Of a DNA stretch of 8,173 nt, positions 5,712 to 8,173 are shown piece after piece. The notes beneath the pieces are model-generated. The model made no database searches. It was not told where the DNA came from and was given only the letters and a program-made list of their open reading frames with translations. This stretch comes from Chloroflexota bacterium. Its GTDB lineage: Bacteria; Chloroflexota; Chloroflexia; JAMDCE01. Numbering within the stretch: the stretch's first letter is position 1; each line of letters opens with the position of its first letter. The DNA lies in contig JAMDCE010000305.1 in the NCBI GenBank assembly GCA_023489135.1, positions 1 through 8,173 of the forward strand, given 5' to 3'. A program made the position numbers and the translations under genes.

Positions 5712-5864
5712 ATGAGGATCGGGATCGACGTGGGGTGGTGCAGGCGGCTGCCCGCGACGCTTGAAAACGGTATGGCACGGTTAATCGATTCGTCACAATT
5801 GAAGCAGCGCTTCACTGGGAACATGTGTAGTAAATCGTGCTCCTACCTGGACTTCTCTGGGTAG
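5712..5864 (+). pseudogene. Truncated 5' stub resembling a hydantoinase/oxoprolinase (HyuA-type) gene
   Basis: Ten bases after the PreA-like gene, an ATG with a good upstream GAGG (5704-5707, spacing 4 nt) opens a 50-codon ORF beginning MRIGIDVG. That is the usual first strand of HyuA-type hydantoinase/oxoprolinase proteins (typically MRIGIDVGGTNTD) and of actin-fold ATPases in general. After the eighth codon the sequence continues WCRRLPATLENG and no longer resembles the family; neither of the other two frames restores it. The ORF ends at 5864, overlapping the 3' end of the convergent VapC gene. The simplest reading is a deletion or insertion junction near 5736. Hydantoinases act near dihydropyrimidine metabolism, which fits the PreA-like neighbour. 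With only eight residues of similarity, chance is possible. Confidence 0.4.
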
Positions 5865-6292
5865 TCAACGACGTCGATCTCCAGGCCTCCGGCTTTCGCC
5901 AGTTCTGCCCATGACTCGAAGTGGTGCAAGTTTGAGGTCACTACCACTCCATTCAGCCGCGCGGCCGAGACGAGTATGAGCACATCGGCCAGGTGATCCC
6001 GTGGACGAAGGTTTCCATGCAGGCGGGTTCGTCTCGCGATCAACCGCCCGGCACGAGCCCAATCCGCCGCCGAGGGGGTCAACACGCGTTCGACGCGGTC
6101 CATCGCCGCCACTATTCGGTCCAGGAGCCATGCTTCCTCTGCTGAGCGTGTACCGGCGTACAGCTCGGCAACTACGACCGCAGAAAGCCATATGCGGCCC
6201 GAGGAAAGGTCCTTCTGAAATCTCGGCCACATTGATGGATGGCGCATCAATCTGATCAGCACGGAGGTGTCTGGTACCTCGGGCCGCGCCAT
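5843..6292 (-). CDS. vapC: VapC-type PIN-domain RNase toxin
   Basis: This 149-residue VapC toxin has a single PIN domain. The catalytic acids are D8 in VPDTSVLI, E43 in VVVAELYAG and D103 in HLADVLILVSA. The fourth motif reads TSNLHHF, with His124 where many family members have Asp (TxNxxDF); this variant occurs in functional VapCs. LIARRTRLHGNLRPRDHLADV is the usual core helix region. The ATG overlaps the antitoxin stop by one base (TGATG), so the pair is translationally coupled. VapC proteins cut tRNA or rRNA when freed from VapB; the target here cannot be told. The gene converges with the PreA-like operon remnant, and the two overlap slightly at their 3' ends. Confidence 0.92.
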   Translation of the reverse strand: MARPEVPDTSVLIRLMRHPSMWPRFQKDLSSGRIWLSAVVVAELYAGTRSAEEAWLLDRIVAAMDRVERVLTPSAADWARAGRLIARRTRLHGNLRPRDHLADVLILVSAARLNGVVVTSNLHHFESWAELAKAGGLEIDVVDYPEKSR

Positions 6293-6504
6293 CAGTTGCC
6301 GGCCTCATCAGGTAGCCTGCCAAATACGTCCTCGATGCCACCGCGCTCGTGCAGCTCGCGAACTGCTGCCATGACCTCTTCGGCGGCAAGGGCGAAGTCC
6401 ACTGCCTGGCGTACGGCCTCGGATTCGCTGATCCCGCGTCGTTGAGCCAACTCACTGACCTTCTCGCCATCGACAATCAAGTTCTTGCGCTTCAACTTAC
6501 TCAT
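6292..6504 (-). CDS. vapB: VapB-type ribbon-helix-helix antitoxin
   Basis: This 70-residue antitoxin is encoded directly upstream of VapC. Residues 6-38 fit a ribbon-helix-helix (CopG-like) DNA-binding fold: a short beta strand (KNLIVDGE), helix 1 (KVSELAQRRG), the turn ISE, and helix 2 (SEAVRQAVDFALAAEEV). The C-terminal part (AVRELHERGGIEDVFGRLP) is the likely toxin-binding tail. The ATG has AGGAGA (6517-6512) with 7-nt spacing. The promoter and two operator-like repeats lie immediately upstream. Role and partnership are clear from length, order and the one-base overlap with VapC; the fold assignment is somewhat less certain. Confidence 0.88.
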   Translation of the reverse strand: MSKLKRKNLIVDGEKVSELAQRRGISESEAVRQAVDFALAAEEVMAAVRELHERGGIEDVFGRLPDEAGN

Positions 6505-6520
6505 GTGCCCATCTCCTGCC

Positions 6521-6552
6521 TATACACACTCTGCTATCCAAATATACACACT
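6521..6552. repeat. Paired 10-bp direct repeats, candidate VapB operator
   Basis: TATACACACT occurs at 6521-6530 and again, identically, at 6543-6552. The 22-bp offset is about two helical turns, so both copies lie on the same DNA face. One copy overlaps the -10 box of the vapBC promoter and the other covers the early transcribed region. Ribbon-helix-helix repressors commonly bind such paired half-sites. Confidence 0.65.
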
Positions 6553-6569
6553 ACCACCCCCGGTGTCAA
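6541..6569 (-). promoter_or_regulatory. vapBC promoter
   Basis: On the minus strand, TTGACA (6569-6564, perfect) is followed after 17 bp by TATATT (6546-6541, 5 of 6 matches). The predicted start near 6534 gives a leader of about 30 nt containing the AGGAGA ribosome-binding site. Confidence 0.78.
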
Positions 6570-6602
6570 GCACAGGGTTCATGCGTTCTCCGACCCCGCG
6601 GG

Positions 6603-6687
6603 CTCGTGGAAGGCGAAGCCCCACCCCGCGAGGGGAAAAGGGTGAGTTGGGCGTGGCGCGCGAAGCGCGCCACGCCCAACTCACCCT
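6603..6687. repeat. Structured palindromic element with a perfect 23-bp inverted repeat
   Basis: The arms 6639-6661 and 6665-6687 are perfectly complementary over 23 bp with a GAA loop; the core is GGCGCGC-GAA-GCGCGCC. On the left are smaller stems: GTGG-aa-GGC-GAA-GCC-CCAC (6606-6624, two-base bulge) and CCCC-GCGA-GGGG (6624-6635), which are mutually exclusive where they touch. On the minus strand the long stem is followed by four U, so it could also stop transcripts escaping the SpoVR-like gene before they enter vapBC. No protein is encoded. A REP/MITE-like mobile palindrome is the alternative. Confidence 0.75.
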
Positions 6688-6846
6688 CAAAACTTGGGGC
6701 GGGAGAGTGCAGCCCGGAATGCATCAACCATGCCGTCAAGCATGGGGACGTGGGGGCACCACGCAGGGTGCGGGGCGGTGATACTTAGGGTACACTCCTT
6801 ATTAGCAGCAAGAGCGGGCATCGCTCGCGCACGCGAGGAGCAACCA
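6688..6846. other. Intergenic region with no gene
   Basis: The stretch between the long inverted repeat and the next terminator has no credible coding region. It contains a 6-bp hairpin, CCATGC/GCATGG (6728-6733 and 6740-6745), and a short one, CTCGCG/CGCGAG (6824-6829 and 6832-6837). Neither has a clear role. Confidence 0.5.
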
Positions 6847-6881
6847 AAATCGGCGCCGGGGAGCATCCCCGACGCCGATTT
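6847..6881 (-). terminator. Intrinsic terminator of the SpoVR-family gene
   Basis: AAATCGGCG (6847-6855) pairs with CGCCGATTT (6873-6881). After one C/A mismatch, CGGGG (6857-6861) pairs with CCCCG (6867-6871) around the loop AGCAT. On the minus strand the stem runs directly into TTTTGG. It starts 32 nt after the SpoVR-family stop codon, the expected place for a factor-independent terminator. Confidence 0.75.
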
Positions 6882-6913
6882 GTCGTACCCGATGGCTCGA
6901 TGCGGTTGGTTTT

Positions 6914-8173
6914 CTATGGTTGGGAATTCGGCGTTGCGGTAGCGGCCGGCGCCGATTCCTTTTTCAGCGTGCAGCTGTGGCCGTCATAGGTCACGACTGC
7001 TTTGGCGTTATCGACGACCGTCTCCAGGTGGACCGTCCGGCCCCACAGCTGGAACACGTAAGGCAGCGCTTTCTCGGCGTAATCCATATCGAGCTCGATG
7101 CCCTCGAACTGGTGTTTCAGGTAGAGCTCGCGGTTCCGCCGATAATCGGCATCCTCGACCACTATGTACGGGCTGCCAAAGTTGGTCATGCTCGCCACCA
7201 GGTTGTCGCGGATAACCTCCCAGTTGGTCTCAACTACCTTTAGCTCGTCGCCCTCGGCCTTGTAAATATACAGGTCCAGATCGCGCACCAGATCCGCGGT
7301 GAGATACGATCGGATGAAGGAAACGTCGCTGTCGACCTCGCGCACCTCGAATATCTTCTGCAGCCCTTCCCCGTCTTTGCGACCGAACCGCTTCTTCTCC
7401 TCGTCGGTGGGATTATCCCAGCGACGCTCGATGTCTTCGAACATCTTCATCCCGATGTAATACGGGTTCACCTGGGTCTTGGAAGGCGAAAGCACCGAGG
7501 AGTGCAGCTCGGCGAATTCCATATACTCGTCTTCGGTCAGCTCCAGCTGCCGCATTATGTGGGCGTGCCAGTAGCTGGCCCACCCCTCGTTCATAATCTT
7601 GGTTTGCATCTGAGGCAGGAAATACAGCATCTCGTTGCGCACGATGTGAATCACGTCTCGCTGCCAGTCCTGCAACCCGGCCGCGTTTTCGGCTATGAAG
7701 AGCAACAGATCCTTTTCCGGCTGCGCCGGAAACTTCTCCGTCCCCGTCTCCTGCTGGGGCAGGAGCTCGTCGTGGCCCAGGAGATCGTCATAAGGACCCT
7801 GCGGGAGAGCTTCCGGGTGCTCCGCCTTGGGAGGTTTGTGCTTGATCCGCACGTTGGGATCGATGTGCTCCTGGATCGAAAGCACGGCATCCAGGCACTG
7901 CTCCACCTCCAGCTTCCCGTGGAGGAACTCGTACTTACGAATCCTATCGGCGTTGATGCTGACGGCATCGACCATGTGGCGGTTGGTGTGATCGAAATAG
8001 ACGTTGTGCTTGAAGAAATCGCTGTGCGCCAGCACGTGCGCGATCACCAGCTTGTTTTGTAGAATCGAGTTCCCCTCCAGCAGGAAAGCGTAGGACGGGT
8101 TGTTGTTGATCACGAGCTCATAGATCTTGCTCAGGCCGTAGTCGTACATCGTCTTGGTGCGATGGTAGGCCTT
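6914..8173 (-). CDS. spoVR: SpoVR-family protein, C-terminal part (5' end outside window)
   Basis: The frame is open to the right edge, so 419 C-terminal residues are present out of roughly 450-510 expected. The Met encoded at 8149 is internal: upstream codons read KAYHRTKT, continuing family-like sequence before [22 protein letters not shown]. Family landmarks are [12 protein letters not shown] (46-57, a conserved His/Asp cluster), [10 protein letters not shown] (194-203), [19 protein letters not shown] (235-253), SYLT (289-292) and RDLDLYIY. Residues 109-150 hold a low-complexity, Pro/Glu-rich insert. SpoVR of Bacillus acts in spore cortex formation, but homologues (YcgB in E. coli) are widespread in non-sporulating bacteria, often beside genes for the PrkA kinase and a DUF444 vWA protein; if present, those lie to the right of this window. 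The tail ([12 protein letters not shown]) looks disordered. A sporulating host should not be inferred from this gene alone. Confidence 0.93.
   Translation of the reverse strand, partial: KAYHRTKTMYDYGLSKIYELVINNNPSYAFLLEGNSILQNKLVIAHVLAHSDFFKHNVYFDHTNRHMVDAVSINADRIRKYEFLHGKLEVEQCLDAVLSIQEHIDPNVRIKHKPPKAEHPEALPQGPYDDLLGHDELLPQQETGTEKFPAQPEKDLLLFIAENAAGLQDWQRDVIHIVRNEMLYFLPQMQTKIMNEGWASYWHAHIMRQLELTEDEYMEFAELHSSVLSPSKTQVNPYYIGMKMFEDIERRWDNPTDEEKKRFGRKDGEGLQKIFEVREVDSDVSFIRSYLTADLVRDLDLYIYKAEGDELKVVETNWEVIRDNLVASMTNFGSPYIVVEDADYRRNRELYLKHQFEGIELDMDYAEKALPYVFQLWGRTVHLETVVDNAKAVVTYDGHSCTLKKESAPAATATPNSQP

Noticed and set aside
6521..6552. CRISPR-like repeat pair
   Set aside because: There are only two 10-bp units with a 12-bp gap, on a promoter; this is an operator arrangement.
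6914..8149. Plus-strand ORFs inside the SpoVR-family gene
   Set aside because: These are reverse-strand reflections of a gene with clear family motifs.

Overview
The window reads as chromosomal DNA of a moderately GC-rich, non-enteric environmental bacterium. The main clues are a SpoVR-family protein, a PreA-like flavin/iron-sulfur dehydrogenase followed by what looks like the start of a hydantoinase gene, a large secreted Ig-repeat protein, and several toxin-antitoxin (TA) loci. This mix is common in Chloroflexota and in soil or thermal metagenome genomes. That assignment is an inference with low confidence; no rRNA or other marker is present.

Layout, left to right. (1) Positions 2-1657 (+): the C-terminal 551 residues of a secreted, Ig-like-repeat surface protein that enters from the left edge. 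(2) Positions about 1660-4111: a TA cluster. It holds a lone DUF433 antitoxin (minus), a HigBA-like pair with the toxin first (minus), and a Phd/PIN pair (plus) that diverges from HigBA. The HigBA promoter/operator recurs as a 37-bp direct repeat (34 of 37 identical) just beyond the PIN gene, so the Phd/PIN module sits between two copies. (3) Positions 4112-4510: a gene-free leader with a REP-like hairpin, a sigma70-type promoter and several small hairpins. (4) Positions 4511-5701 (+): a PreA-like dehydrogenase with an FMN barrel and two ferredoxin motifs. A 50-codon ORF follows at once; its first eight codons look like the start of a hydantoinase/oxoprolinase gene before similarity ends, which suggests a broken catabolic operon. 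(5) Positions 5843-6504 (minus): a second VapBC pair under a near-consensus promoter with two direct operator repeats. (6) Positions about 6570-6881: non-coding DNA with a perfect 23-bp inverted repeat and the terminator of the next gene. (7) Positions 6914-8173 (minus): a SpoVR-family gene running off the right edge.

The TA genes are the clearest functional theme. Three two-gene modules and one orphan antitoxin lie within about 4.6 kb. Each has a recognisable TTGACA/TATAAT-like promoter with a palindrome or repeat lying on it, as expected for autoregulation by the antitoxin. The PreA-like and SpoVR genes look like host metabolic and stress functions between which the TA modules have accumulated. 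The most unusual points are the duplicated HigBA operator flanking the Phd/PIN module (the second copy is a potential antisense promoter), the apparently leaderless HigB-like toxin, and the hydantoinase gene stub.
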